A DNA stretch of 64,000 nucleotides from Nonomuraea thailandensis. Its GTDB lineage: Bacteria; Actinomycetota; Actinomycetes; Streptosporangiales; Streptosporangiaceae. Both the position numbers and the translations under genes were made by a program. Below, in pieces: positions 53,188 through 61,678 of this stretch. The notes under the pieces were generated by a model. The model saw only the letters and a program-made list of their open reading frames with translations. It was not told the DNA's origin and did no database searches. Location: contig NZ_JAMZEB010000002.1 in NCBI RefSeq assembly GCF_024172165.1, positions 1,819,501-1,883,500 of the forward strand, in the 5' to 3' direction. Positions within the stretch are counted from its first letter, which is position 1; each line of letters starts with the position of its first letter.

Positions 53188-53328
53188 GGCGTTCCTACCT
53201 CGGCGTGCGGGGACATGCCGACCGGCACGCGCGGGCGATCGGGCCGAGGCGCTGCCGCCGACCGGCTCTCCGGCCGTTGTCATCGACCACGGGAGCGAAG
53301 GGTCTGCTTTCGGCCGACGATAGCAGTC

Positions 53329-53345
53329 TCTTGCCCTAGGCAAGA
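53329..53345. promoter_or_regulatory. MarR-type palindrome TCTTGCC-CTA-GGCAAGA
   Basis: Perfect 7-base arms around CTA, 142 bases upstream of the STAS start and 79 bases after the end of the anti-sigma gene. The TTGCC/GGCAA arms resemble known MarR-family operators. The surrounding bases 53315-53375 are A+T-rich for this genome, consistent with a promoter. Confidence 0.6.
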
Positions 53346-53423
53346 AAGAATGAAGGCAACAGTAGCCGCGCGGTCATTGCCGTCGAGCTCCGGCCTGGGA
53401 GAGGGGCGGGCGGCCCGGCGTTC

Positions 53424-53870
53424 CTACGCCGGCGTGAGGTGCGTCCGGCGCCGGCCTCGGTGATGGAAGCGCAGATGCAGGCGCGCGGTGCCGTCGCTGT
53501 CGTCGAGGACGATCTCGTCGCACAGCCGGCGCATCAGGCGGCGGCTGACGTCCTGACCGGTGACGGGGGCCGGCTCCCGGCCGGTGGCCCAGTACGCCGT
53601 GGAGAGCACGCCGGCTACGTCCACGAGCTCCAGGCTCACCCCGTCCTGGTCGCTCCAGGCGATCAGGGTGCCGCCGCCGCCGTGCTCCAGCACCTTGGCA
53701 GCGGCCTCGCTCGCCGTGATCACCAGATCCATCAGCCGGCTGTCGGCCAGCCCGGCGCCGGTGCCGAAGGCCCGTACGGCCGCCCGCAGCGTGGCGAGAT
53801 CATCCGAGATCGGCCACGCCAACCGGAACCCTGGCAACACGTCGATCGTCCCCTTAGGCAGCTCGTCCAT
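53424..53870 (-). CDS. Anti-sigma-factor-like ATP-binding protein (RsbW/HATPase_c_2)
   Basis: 148 residues from ATG 53870 (a GTG just upstream at 53873 and ATG 53912 are alternatives). The GHKL ATPase fold shows LMDLVITASEAAAKVLEHGGG (N box, with Ala-Ala-Lys where Asn is normally seen) and VDVAGVLSTAYW in place of the usual DxGxG box. These substitutions make ATP binding doubtful. Actinobacteria have many such regulators paired with STAS proteins, and one is encoded just downstream on the same strand. The target sigma factor is not in the window. Confidence 0.7.
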   Translation of the reverse strand: MDELPKGTIDVLPGFRLAWPISDDLATLRAAVRAFGTGAGLADSRLMDLVITASEAAAKVLEHGGGGTLIAWSDQDGVSLELVDVAGVLSTAYWATGREPAPVTGQDVSRRLMRRLCDEIVLDDSDGTARLHLRFHHRGRRRTHLTPA

Positions 53871-53998
53871 CACCGCAACCCCTGCCCAGCGGAGGCCGCG
53901 ATACGCACGCACACCCGCCCACCTGCGGCGACCTCACGGGCGGCCCGCCCAGGCCACCCCCGTCTCCGCCCGCCGTGCCGCACACGCGGCCGGCCGGG

Positions 53999-54415
53999 TC
54001 AGCCGCGCGTCCGCTCCCGCCGCGCCGCGCGCGGCCGGCTCGCACCAGGCCCGCCGGTCCTGCGCCGGGACGCTCTCAAAGCGTCCCGGCGGCCCCGCCC
54101 GGCCGCCACCGCGCGGGCGCCCGTGGCCGACGTCCGGCCGGCCCGCAGCACCCACCGGCCGGTCCGGCTTCGCAGCACCCACCGGCCGGGCCGGCTCCGC
54201 AGCACGCGCCGCCCGGTGCTGCGTGAGGAGGCCCTGGCGGCGGGCCAGACCCGCCGCGCACCCGTCACCAGGTCCCGCAGGCCGCCGGCGAGGCCCTCCG
54301 GGTGCCGGCGGAGGAAGGTGGCGAGCTCCACGACGGCCCAGCCGAGCAGCACCAGGCCCAGCACGGCCTCCACGGCGCAGACCGCCGCGAGCGCGAAGAC
54401 GATGATCGTGATCAC
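53999..54415 (-). CDS. Small membrane protein with Arg-rich repeat tail
   Basis: 138 residues, GTG start. One or two membrane segments (about 2-31) precede FLRRHPEGLAGGLRDLV and a strongly basic tail with a nine-residue repeat R-S-R-x-G-R-W-V-L. The tail is encoded by 27-bp tandem DNA repeats, so its length probably varies between strains. No family is recognised. The gene could be spurious in its 3' part, but the hydrophobic start with acidic/basic balance looks real. Confidence 0.45.
   Translation of the reverse strand: MITIIVFALAAVCAVEAVLGLVLLGWAVVELATFLRRHPEGLAGGLRDLVTGARRVWPAARASSRSTGRRVLRSRPGRWVLRSRTGRWVLRAGRTSATGARAVAAGRGRRDALRASRRRTGGPGASRPRAARRERTRG
54144..54212 (-). repeat. 27-bp tandem repeat inside the small membrane protein gene
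   Basis: Two near-identical 27-bp units (54144-54170 and 54171-54197, starting CGCAGCACCCACCGGCCGG) and a partial third. The period is a multiple of three and keeps the reading frame of the leftward gene. Confidence 0.7.
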
Positions 54416-54563
54416 TGTGATGGCTCCGTACGCCGTCTACCAGGCGTTTTCGATGGGTTCACTGGTCCGAGTCTAGATTCGTCCGCCGCCCGTCCGGCCG
54501 CTCAGAACCGATCTTTGCCGCGGCCATCAAGATCCTTTGCTTCCTGTGGTCTGCCGTATCCGA

Positions 54564-54591
54564 ACTGACCAGCAGAACCAATTTGGTCAGT
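54564..54591. promoter_or_regulatory. Inverted repeat ACTGACCA-N12-TGGTCAGT, candidate TetR operator
   Basis: Perfect 8-base arms, with a nested ACCAATTTGGT palindrome, end 41 bases before the FAD monooxygenase start. A+T content is high around it. The TetR gene that ends this two-gene unit (55858) is the natural candidate repressor, in an autoregulated monooxygenase-TetR operon. Confidence 0.65.
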
Positions 54592-54632
54592 AAGTACCAT
54601 AGTCTGGTGGCGAGCCTAGAGAAGGAGCCGTC

Positions 54633-55835
54633 ATGACAGACACACGCAAGGCGCTGGTGGTCGGGCTGGGCATCGCGGGCATCGCCACCGCCCTGCGGCT
54701 GCGGCAGGTCGGGTGGGAGCCGGTCCTGGTGGAGCGGTCGCCTGGGCGCCGCTCGAACGGGTACTTCGTCATGCTGTTCGGCACCGGCGTGGCCTCCGCG
54801 CGACGGCTGGGCGTGCTGGACGCGATCGGCGACCGCAGCAACGCCGGCCTCACGATGCACGAGATCGACCGGGCCGGGCGCCGCCGTCCGGGAATGAGCC
54901 CGGCCGCCCTCCCCGGCGGCCCCCGTCAGCTGCTGCGCAGCGACATCGAGCGCGGCCTGTTCGCGTCTCTGCCGGACGACGTGGAGATCCGCTACTCCAC
55001 CGTGCCGTCCCACATCGCCCAGGACGACGCCGGAGCGGACGTGACCCTGCACGACACGGCGGCCGGCACCACCGTCACCGAGCGCTTCGACCTGGTGGTC
55101 GGCGCCGACGGCATGCGCTCGACGGTGCGCAGGCTGGCCTTCGGCCCCGAGGAGTACCTGCACCCGCTGAACTACATGATCGCCGCCACCGTCCTGGACG
55201 CGCCGGTCGACGGCTTCGGCCGGCACGAAGGGCTGGTGCTGGCCGAGCCGGGCCGTTCCGTGTGGACCTTCCCCTTCGCCGACCACGCGCCCGGCCTGCT
55301 GTTCTCCTACCGCACCGCCGACATCGACGCCGAGTTCGCCAGGCCGCCGATCGAGTCCGTCCGCGCCGCCTACGGCCCCGAGCCCACCGGCCCCCTGCTG
55401 GAGAGCCTGCTGGCGCGCTTCGAGCAGGCCCCGGAGTTCCTGTTCGACTCGGTGCACCAGGTCAAGATGCCGCGCTGGCACCGCGGCCGGGTCGTCCTGA
55501 TGGGGGACGCCGCCTGGTGCCTGACGCTCTACTCCGGCATGGGCGCCTCCAGCGGCATCGCCGGCGGAGAGCTGCTCGGCACCATGCTGCGGCGCCACGG
55601 CGACGACCTGCCCGGCGCGCTGCGGGCCTGGGAGGCGCAGATGCGGCCGTTCATCGGCCACCAGCAGGACAACATCCTGTCGATGCGCCGCCTGTTCACC
55701 CCCGACGACCGCAGGGAGCAGGTTCTGCGCACCGGCATGTTGCGCCTGATGCGGGCTCCGGGCATCGGCAAGGCGCTGGGCAGGATAATGGCCAAGGACA
55801 TGCAGGCCAAGAACGTCGACGTCGCCGCTGCCTGA
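54633..55835 (+). CDS. FAD-dependent monooxygenase (PHBH/TetX-like class A)
   Basis: 400 residues; ATG follows AGAAGGAG. The FAD Rossmann motif is VVGLGIAGIATALRLRQVG (9-27), the middle DG motif GADGMRSTVRRL and the late GD motif GRVVLMGDAAWCLTLYSG. The C-terminal helices GKALGRIMAKDMQAK follow. Class A flavoprotein monooxygenases hydroxylate aromatic or polyketide-like molecules with NAD(P)H and O2, and some inactivate antibiotics. Co-transcribed with the TetR regulator 22 bases downstream, a typical arrangement for an inducible detoxifying enzyme. Confidence 0.9.
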   Translation: MTDTRKALVVGLGIAGIATALRLRQVGWEPVLVERSPGRRSNGYFVMLFGTGVASARRLGVLDAIGDRSNAGLTMHEIDRAGRRRPGMSPAALPGGPRQLLRSDIERGLFASLPDDVEIRYSTVPSHIAQDDAGADVTLHDTAAGTTVTERFDLVVGADGMRSTVRRLAFGPEEYLHPLNYMIAATVLDAPVDGFGRHEGLVLAEPGRSVWTFPFADHAPGLLFSYRTADIDAEFARPPIESVRAAYGPEPTGPLLESLLARFEQAPEFLFDSVHQVKMPRWHRGRVVLMGDAAWCLTLYSGMGASSGIAGGELLGTMLRRHGDDLPGALRAWEAQMRPFIGHQQDNILSMRRLFTPDDRREQVLRTGMLRLMRAPGIGKALGRIMAKDMQAKNVDVAAA

Positions 55836-55857
55836 GCGCCAGAGAGGACGAATCCCG

Positions 55858-56577
55858 GTGAGCCAGTTGGTCGAACTCCACTCGCGCAAGGCCGCCCGCA
55901 TCCTGGAAAGCGCGCGCGGGCTGGTGCTCGACCACGGCGCGGGCAAGGTGACCGTGTCGGAGATCAGCCGGGCGGCCGGCGTCGGCAAGGGCACCGTCTA
56001 CCTGTACTGGCCGAGCAAGGAGGATCTCATCCGCGGGCTGTTCGCCCGTGACCTGCTGGCCCTGCTGGAGGAGGGCATCGCCCGCATCAGCGCCGATGCC
56101 GGCATGGTCCGGCCGCGCCGCCTGGCGCCGCTCGTCGTCCGCACCGGGCTGCGGCTGCCGCTGGGGCGCCGCCTGTACAGCGGCGACCCGGAGCTGCTGC
56201 GGCTGCTCATGCAGGACGCCGGCGACCGCGAGCTGTACGCCCGGACCAGGCCGGCCGCCATGTGCAACGCGGTCATGCCGATCCTGCGCCGCCACGGCCT
56301 CATCCGCGACGACCGCCCGCTGCCCAGCCAGGCCTACGCCCTGCACGCCCTGCTCGACGGGTTCTCCACCGCCGTCTACCACCCGGAGACCGCCCCTGCC
56401 GGGGTCGACGACCCGGACGCGGTGCTCGCCGACACCGTGGCGCTGCTGCTCGAACCGGCGCAGGCGCCAGGCGAGGCGGCCGTCGAGGCGGCCGCCGAGG
56501 AGACCCTGGCGATCTTCCGCGAGATCCGCGACGCCGTCCTGGACCTCATCGACCGCAGCCAGACCGCCGCACCCTGA
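55858..56577 (+). CDS. TetR-family transcriptional regulator
   Basis: 239 residues, GTG start. The helix-turn-helix is KVTVSEISRAAGVGKGTVYLYWPSKEDLI (about 30-58, in parts). The ligand-binding domain follows to about residue 200, and the tail EAAVEAAAEETLAIFREIRDAV is helical. It lies 22 bases after the monooxygenase gene, and the likely operator is at 54564-54591. It probably responds to a substrate of that enzyme. Confidence 0.9.
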   Translation: MSQLVELHSRKAARILESARGLVLDHGAGKVTVSEISRAAGVGKGTVYLYWPSKEDLIRGLFARDLLALLEEGIARISADAGMVRPRRLAPLVVRTGLRLPLGRRLYSGDPELLRLLMQDAGDRELYARTRPAAMCNAVMPILRRHGLIRDDRPLPSQAYALHALLDGFSTAVYHPETAPAGVDDPDAVLADTVALLLEPAQAPGEAAVEAAAEETLAIFREIRDAVLDLIDRSQTAAP

Positions 56578-56589
56578 CACCCACCCGTC

Positions 56590-56880
56590 GTCCGCCACGG
56601 GGTCCCGGCGAGAAAGCCCCGCACCCGGCCGCCGTCCAGGCCGGCCCGCTCGGCCGGCTCGGTCAGCCGTGCGTGGTCGGCGACGTTCACGCCGTCGCGG
56701 AAGTACGCCTCGAAGAGGGCGGTCGCCAGCTGGGCCTGCACCCCGGCGCCGCCTACGCGCAGGGCCCGGCCACAGCAGCCGGTGCGCGGTCAGGGTGTTG
56801 ACGCCACCGCGCGGCGGAACCGGTGCGTGCCCAGACGGCACCACGGGCACGCGATGTCGGCGTACACCTCTACCCCTCAT
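56590..56880 (-). pseudogene. DsbA/FrnE-family oxidoreductase remnant with internal deletions
   Basis: The start ATG (56880) overlaps the stop of the ankyrin gene as ATGA. The first 25 codons give VYADIACPWCRLGTHRFRRA, with the thioredoxin-like CPWC site. The frame then breaks and NTLTAHRLLW appears in another frame, followed by QLATALFEAYFRDGVNVADH, and EPAERAGLDGGRVRGFLAG. All are successive landmarks of FrnE-type DsbA proteins, but about 90 residues between the first two are gone and the C terminus is lost. Roughly 95 of about 215 residues survive. Not functional. Confidence 0.75.
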
Positions 56881-58253
56881 CGGACGGCGGGGGCCGGTTC
56901 TGACCCGATCAGGGCGCGGATCCGCCGGGCCACGGGATCGTGCGGGCGGGCGGCGAAGGCGATGCGCAACCAGCCGCCGGCGTCGGCCCGGAGCAGATCG
57001 TCCCGGGCCGACGGGTCGGCGCCACGCTCCAGCAGCAGGCGCACCACGTGCGGACGGCCGCCCCGGACGGCCCAGTGCAGGCCGGTCCGCCCGAGGTAGG
57101 GCGCGACGTCGGGATGCACGCCGCGATCGAGGAACCAGCGCACCACCTCGATCCGGCCGTGCTGGCAGGCGTGCACGAACGCCTCGCCCACGATCTCCGC
57201 CGGATCATCGGACGGCGGCAGCCGGGACGGGAAGCCGGCGCCGGTGTCGGCGAGGTCGGGGCGCGCCGGCGCGGCGTCCGGCCGGAGAGCGCCGTCCGCG
57301 CCGAAGCAGGCCCGCACCAGATCCAGCCGGCCGCACGCCGCGAACGTCCACAACGCCCGCGGGACGATCGCGCGCGCGGCGAGCAGGTCGACGACCTCGG
57401 TGTCGTCGTGGTGGATCGCGTTCTCCAGCGGGGTGCCGCCCCAGGTCCGGGCGCCGGGGTCGGCGCCGGCGTCCAGCAGCAGGCGCGCGTACGCGACCCG
57501 GCCGGAGCGGGCGGCCCAGAGGAGCGGCAGATCCAGGTCGGTGGCCTTGCCGAGCAGGACCTCGACCGCGGCGCGCGGCACGCCGAGCTCCCGCCCGAGC
57601 CGGACGCCGGGGATCGGCTCGGGGCGCGCGAGCATCTGCAGCAGGGTGCCGGCCTGCGCGGCCGTCAGTGCGGCCAGCCGGTCGCCGTCGCCCGCCAGCA
57701 GGGCCTCGGCCTCGCGGTGCAGCCGCCGCCGCTCCTCCCGGCGTTCGCCGAGGTCGCGCCGGGACTTCTCGGTGAAGGACACGAGCTCCCGCCAGGTCGG
57801 GAAACCGAGCTCCCGCGCGATGACCAGCCGCGCGTCGCGCAGCTCCGCCGTCGCGGCGGAGGTCGCGGTGGCGTGCCGGGGCACGTACGCCCGCAGCCGC
57901 CGCAGCGCGCCGGGCTCGTCGCGGCGCAACTCGGCGAGAAGGGCGCCCGCCATCGAGGCGTAGACGCCCGGCCTGACGCCCATCAGCCGGGAGACCGGCC
58001 GTTCGGCGGTGGCGCCGCGGCCTTCGACGTAGGCGCGGAAGTCGGCCCAGGTCCGGAACCCGTGCTCCTGCGCGAGCACGAACTGGGCGTCACCGAGCAG
58101 GAACCGCTCGGCGGCCCGGTCGCTCAGCACGTCGGCGACCCGGGCTCCGGCCGCGGGGTCGCCCGCCGCGTACGCGTGCCGCAGGTGCTTGGCCTGCTTG
58201 CGGTAGTACTCCAGGCTCGGACGGGACGGCAGCTCGAAATGGCGATCGCGCAT
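56877..58253 (-). CDS. Ankyrin-repeat protein
   Basis: 458 residues; MRDRHFELPSRPSLE at 58253 follows AAGGAGGTTGCC. The N-terminal 180 residues contain two helical copies of the pattern F-V-L-A-x-E-H-G-F-x-T-W / V-I-A-R-E-L-G-F-P-T-W. Ankyrin repeats follow from about residue 225: DLPLLWAARSGRVAYARLLLDAGAD, TPLENAIHHDDTEVVDLL, RTGLHWAVRGGRPHVVRLLLERGAD. Likely a cytosolic protein-binding scaffold. It was coupled to the DsbA-like gene downstream (ATGA overlap), which is now broken. Confidence 0.85.
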   Translation of the reverse strand: MRDRHFELPSRPSLEYYRKQAKHLRHAYAAGDPAAGARVADVLSDRAAERFLLGDAQFVLAQEHGFRTWADFRAYVEGRGATAERPVSRLMGVRPGVYASMAGALLAELRRDEPGALRRLRAYVPRHATATSAATAELRDARLVIARELGFPTWRELVSFTEKSRRDLGERREERRRLHREAEALLAGDGDRLAALTAAQAGTLLQMLARPEPIPGVRLGRELGVPRAAVEVLLGKATDLDLPLLWAARSGRVAYARLLLDAGADPGARTWGGTPLENAIHHDDTEVVDLLAARAIVPRALWTFAACGRLDLVRACFGADGALRPDAAPARPDLADTGAGFPSRLPPSDDPAEIVGEAFVHACQHGRIEVVRWFLDRGVHPDVAPYLGRTGLHWAVRGGRPHVVRLLLERGADPSARDDLLRADAGGWLRIAFAARPHDPVARRIRALIGSEPAPAVR

Positions 58254-58472
58254 GGCAACCTCCTTCGTCGCCGAGGTCCGCTGGCCCGGCCGGAAAGAGG
58301 TTGGACTCGTCCAGTGCGTCGAGGTGCCGCTCGAGGTGGGAAGATCCCTGCCCGCGGACTGGCAGCGCCCTCGCACGCTCCCTTCAGAGTAGGGACCGGC
58401 TCCGGGTGAAGGCAACCGCTGCCGTCCCGCTCCGTGAGCCGCCCTCCGGAGGGTCACCGCCGGGCGGGCCGG

Positions 58473-59375
58473 TCACCGGCCCTGACGCGCGGCCTGCGCG
58501 GTGACGCGCGCGACGGCCTGCGCGGCGACCTCGGGCTGGTCCAGGTAGATGTAGTGGCCGCTGTTCGCGGCCGTGCTCAGCTTGCTGCCGCTGGACAGCG
58601 CGAGCCACTTGCGCTGGCCCGCGGCCCACGCCTTCTCCAGGCGCGCCCCGTACGTGGGGACGGCCGCCAGGTACGGCTTGCCGTGCTGGATCACCTCCAC
58701 CGGGATGTCCCCGGCGGACAGCACCTTCCCGTCGGCGATGACCAGCTTCTCCGGGTTCTGGCCCTGGAACATCGCGAGGTTCTGGGCGCGCAGCTCGGCC
58801 GCCGGGCCGGTGGCGGACTCGGGGATCGTCCTGGCGATGTCCGCCGCCATGGTGGGCGGGGTGGCGTCCATCAGGACCAGCCCCTTGACCCTGTCCTGGT
58901 GGCCGGGGGCGTACCTGGCGGCGAGCAGCCCGCCCAGCGAGTGCCCGGCCAGCACGACCGGGCTGTCGCCGGCGACGCGGTCGAGCACCCCGGTCAGGGT
59001 CCGGCCGGCGGCGGCGAAGTCCTGCGGGCCCTGCGGCTGGTCGCTCGCGCCCGCGCCGAGCCGGTCGTAGGAGCAGACGCGGTGCTGCTCGCTCAGCGTC
59101 TTCTGGAGGGCGGCCAGCTTGTCGAGCCCGTCACCGCCTCCGTGCATCAGCATGACGACCGGCTCGCCCTTCGCCGGCTCGCCCGAACAGGACACGTTCA
59201 CCGACCGGCCCGCGACGTCGATCTTCCGGGCGCCGGTGATCGGGCTCGCGTCGGGGGTGCTCGACGCGGGGGCGAGGGGGTCCCAGTTCTCCAGCGAGTC
59301 GGCGTTGCAGCCGGAGACGCCGATGACGGTGCCGCACAGTGCGGCCGCCAGGAATGCCTTGCGCTTGCGGAGCAC
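58473..59375 (-). CDS. Alpha/beta hydrolase lipoprotein
   Basis: 300 residues from GTG 59375 with GGAGGACATC upstream. The N terminus is a lipoprotein signal ending in VIGVSGC, so the mature protein should be lipid-anchored on the outside. The hydrolase fold shows VVMLMHGGGDGLD (oxyanion), VVLAGHSLGGLLAARYA (nucleophile Ser) and SGHYIYLDQPE (His). The Asp is not certain. The substrate is unknown. It is a single gene; about 96 bases before it on the coding strand the gap shows only decayed sequence. Confidence 0.85.
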   Translation of the reverse strand: MLRKRKAFLAAALCGTVIGVSGCNADSLENWDPLAPASSTPDASPITGARKIDVAGRSVNVSCSGEPAKGEPVVMLMHGGGDGLDKLAALQKTLSEQHRVCSYDRLGAGASDQPQGPQDFAAAGRTLTGVLDRVAGDSPVVLAGHSLGGLLAARYAPGHQDRVKGLVLMDATPPTMAADIARTIPESATGPAAELRAQNLAMFQGQNPEKLVIADGKVLSAGDIPVEVIQHGKPYLAAVPTYGARLEKAWAAGQRKWLALSSGSKLSTAANSGHYIYLDQPEVAAQAVARVTAQAARQGR

Positions 59376-59845
59376 GATGTCCTCCAGGGAACGAGGGGGG
59401 CCGATTGCCCGGCGGGGTGCCCGGCGGCCAGGTCGTAACGCTATGGAATCGGCGGTTCCGGAAGCGTCACCATCCAGAGGGCATTCGCGGGTAGCTCGCA
59501 CGGGGGACAGGCCGCCTGGACGGACGCGCGAGACATGCCGTCTTTCGACGGACGCACTGTCCGCACTCCAGGGGACAGGAGGCTCGGCATGTCCCGGGAG
59601 AACGTCCGGGTCCGGCGCACCCGCACGCCCCAGCAGCCGGGCGACCTGGTGCCGGCCCTCCTGGGCGGCATGTTCCTGCGGTCCATCACCTGGTGGCTGG
59701 GCACCGGCAGGCAGATCCCGGCACGGGAGATCGCCACCCGGCCTGACGGCCGTCAGCGAGGCGGCGGGCGCCTCCTCCGGCTCCCACCGCACGAGACCAC
59801 CGCCTCGCCGGTCAGCCAGGTCTCGGCCGGCATGTGCCGGGAGGG
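59376..59845. other. Gap with a possible TetR remnant
   Basis: No intact gene. On the + strand, from 59589 to about 59745, the translation LVPALLGGMFLRSITWWLGT followed by GRQIPAREIATR resembles the C-terminal end of a TetR regulator. A neighbouring frame continues LTAVSEAAG. No helix-turn-helix is found upstream, so this would be a relic. The rest shows nothing I can assign. Confidence 0.4.
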
Positions 59846-60436
59846 TCAGGCGGGGCCGGGCTCGCCGGAGCGGTCCCGCCAGCCGCGCCCGATCAGCCGT
59901 ACCAGCGCCGGGTCGACGATCAGGTGACGGAACGGCCTGATCGCGGCCATGTACGCGGTGCCGAACAGCCCGTTCGGCTTGACCAGCACGGCCATCTGCG
60001 CGCTGTGGCCGCCGGAGCCGTCCGGGACCCAGCCGATGTGCATGATCGTGTGCACGGTCCGGTTGGCCGTCTCGGTCACCCACTCGTCGCCGGTCAGGAA
60101 GACCGAGGTCAGCGGGACGGCACGCAGGTCCGGCCCGCGGTCGCCGTCACGCAGGTCGGCGGGCAGCCGCTCGCGCAGGCTGCGCACCCGCGCGCCGACG
60201 CCGGTGCGCGGGCCGTCCCAGCCGTACAGCCGGCCGATCCTCCAGCGCAGCGCGAACAGCGCGCGGGCGGCGCCGGAGAAGCCGCCCTCGCGGGTCGACA
60301 TCTGCCGCACCAGCAGGGTCAGGTCGCCGGGGCCGCCGGGGGTGGGCAGCGCCCACACGTCCTCGACCCGGAAGTCGCCGGTCAGCGCGTGGATCCGCCA
60401 GGGGCGGGTGGTGTGCGCGGTGTCGGGAAGTCTCAT
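59846..60436 (-). CDS. DUF2867 family protein
   Basis: 196 residues; MRLPDTAHTTRPWRIHAL at 60436 follows GAGGAGA. The family is recognised from the early R-I-H-A-L-T-G-D-F-R-V-E-D-V-W-A-L-P pattern, LFALRWRIGRLYGWD, and the late VLVKPNGLFGTAYMAAIRPFRHLIVDP. DUF2867 proteins are SRPBCC-like and often appear next to NAD-binding or regulator genes; no activity is established. It diverges from a TetR gene across only 62 bases, so it is probably that regulator's target. Confidence 0.8.
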   Translation of the reverse strand: MRLPDTAHTTRPWRIHALTGDFRVEDVWALPTPGGPGDLTLLVRQMSTREGGFSGAARALFALRWRIGRLYGWDGPRTGVGARVRSLRERLPADLRDGDRGPDLRAVPLTSVFLTGDEWVTETANRTVHTIMHIGWVPDGSGGHSAQMAVLVKPNGLFGTAYMAAIRPFRHLIVDPALVRLIGRGWRDRSGEPGPA

Positions 60437-60498
60437 CTCTCCTCGGCCTCCTGTGTTGGCCAGCATAGATTATGATTGCTAGCATAGGAGGCGATGGT
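60437..60498. promoter_or_regulatory. Divergent promoter with AGCATAG repeats
   Basis: A+T-rich 62-base region between the DUF2867 and TetR genes. AGCATAG occurs at 60462-60468 and 60481-60487, with a GCTAGC centre between TATG and CATA forming an imperfect palindrome. A likely operator for the adjacent TetR. Confidence 0.55.
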
Positions 60499-61110
60499 GT
60501 GACAACACGACGAGAGCAGACCAGCCAGGAGAGCCGCGAGCTGATCCTGGCCGCGGCGGCCGACCTCTTCGCCGCCAAGGGGTATCGGCAGACCACGTTC
60601 GCGGACGTGGCGGAGCGGTCCGGCATCAGCAGAGGGTCGATTCCGTGGCATTTCGGCAGTAAGGAGGGCCTGCTGCTGGCCGTGCTCGAACGTTCGACGG
60701 GCCTGATCCGCGCGCGCCTCGGCGACGAGCCGGGCGAGAGCGAGGAGGATCCGGGCCGGAGCGGGGAGGAGGGCCTCGACCGGATGGCGGAGGCCGTGGC
60801 CGCCCTGTTCACGCTGCCCACCACCAAGCTGTTCGTGACCCTGCTGGTGGAGGCGCTGGAGCCGGGCTCGCCGATCCAGGGCCGGTACGTCGAGATCCAC
60901 AAGACCCTGCGCGAGCACTGCAGGCGGTCACTGGAACGGCTGCCGCTGCCGCCGGAGCTGCCCGCCGACGCGCTCTCCGCGGTGATCATCGGGGCCGGGA
61001 TCGGCGTTCACCAGCAGTGGCTGCTGGCGCCCGCCCTGGTCGACCCGGACCGGGCGCTGGGGACACTGCGCACGCTGCTGAAGACCGCGATGACGGCCAC
61101 GGGGCGGTGA
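60499..61110 (+). CDS. TetR-family transcriptional regulator
   Basis: 203 residues from GTG 60499, which has AGGAGG six bases upstream; ATG 60472 lies inside the presumed operator and is less likely. The helix-turn-helix is QTTFADVAERSGISRGSIPWHFGSKEGLL in parts (about 33-62). The C-terminal domain holds VTLLVEALEPGSPIQGRYVEIH and AVIIGAGIGVHQQW. It probably represses the divergent DUF2867 gene and itself. Confidence 0.9.
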   Translation: MTTRREQTSQESRELILAAAADLFAAKGYRQTTFADVAERSGISRGSIPWHFGSKEGLLLAVLERSTGLIRARLGDEPGESEEDPGRSGEEGLDRMAEAVAALFTLPTTKLFVTLLVEALEPGSPIQGRYVEIHKTLREHCRRSLERLPLPPELPADALSAVIIGAGIGVHQQWLLAPALVDPDRALGTLRTLLKTAMTATGR

Positions 61111-61226
61111 CGGGGCGGTGACGGCGGGCCGGCATGCCGCTCGCCGTGATGTCGAGAACGGCCCGGCGGCTCCGTCCCAGGGGCAGATGCGGGTCACCGT
61201 GGCCGCACCGGACAAGGAGGACCGGC

Positions 61227-61667
61227 ATGACGATCCAGCGGATGGACAACGTCCTCATCGTGGTCGACGACCTCGACGCGGTCATCGCGTTCTTCGTCGA
61301 GCTCGGCATGGAGCTGGAGGGCAGGGGGCCCGTCGAGGGGCGGTGGGTGGAGCGGATCATCGGGATCGACGGCGTCCGGCAGGACGTGGCCATGCTGCGC
61401 ACCCCTGACGGGCACGGGCGGATCGAGCTGGCGAGGTTCCACACGCCGCGGGCGATCAGCCCGGCGCCGGAGGACGCGCCGGTGAACACGCTGGGCATCC
61501 GCCGCATCATGTTCGCCGTCGACGACATCGAGGACGTCGTCGCCCGCCTGCGCGCCCGTGGCGCGGAGCTGGTCGGCGAGCTGTCGCGGTTCGAGGACAG
61601 CTACCGGCTCTGCTACGTGCGCGGCCCCGAGGGCCTTATCGTCGGGCTGGCCGAACAGCTCGGCTAG
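61227..61667 (+). CDS. VOC-superfamily (glyoxalase-like) protein
   Basis: 146 residues; ATG 61227 follows ACAAGGAGG. Two beta-alpha-beta-beta-beta modules are visible: MDNVLIVVDDLDAVIAFFVELGMELEGRG, and RRIMFAVDDIEDVVARLRARGAELVGE, then CYVRGPEGLIVGLAEQLG. Metal-binding positions could be in IELARFH and the final E. The family covers glyoxalases, dioxygenases and resistance proteins; the substrate is not evident. It lies 116 bases after the TetR gene. Confidence 0.85.
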   Translation: MTIQRMDNVLIVVDDLDAVIAFFVELGMELEGRGPVEGRWVERIIGIDGVRQDVAMLRTPDGHGRIELARFHTPRAISPAPEDAPVNTLGIRRIMFAVDDIEDVVARLRARGAELVGELSRFEDSYRLCYVRGPEGLIVGLAEQLG

Positions 61668-61678
61668 ACGAGCCCGGC

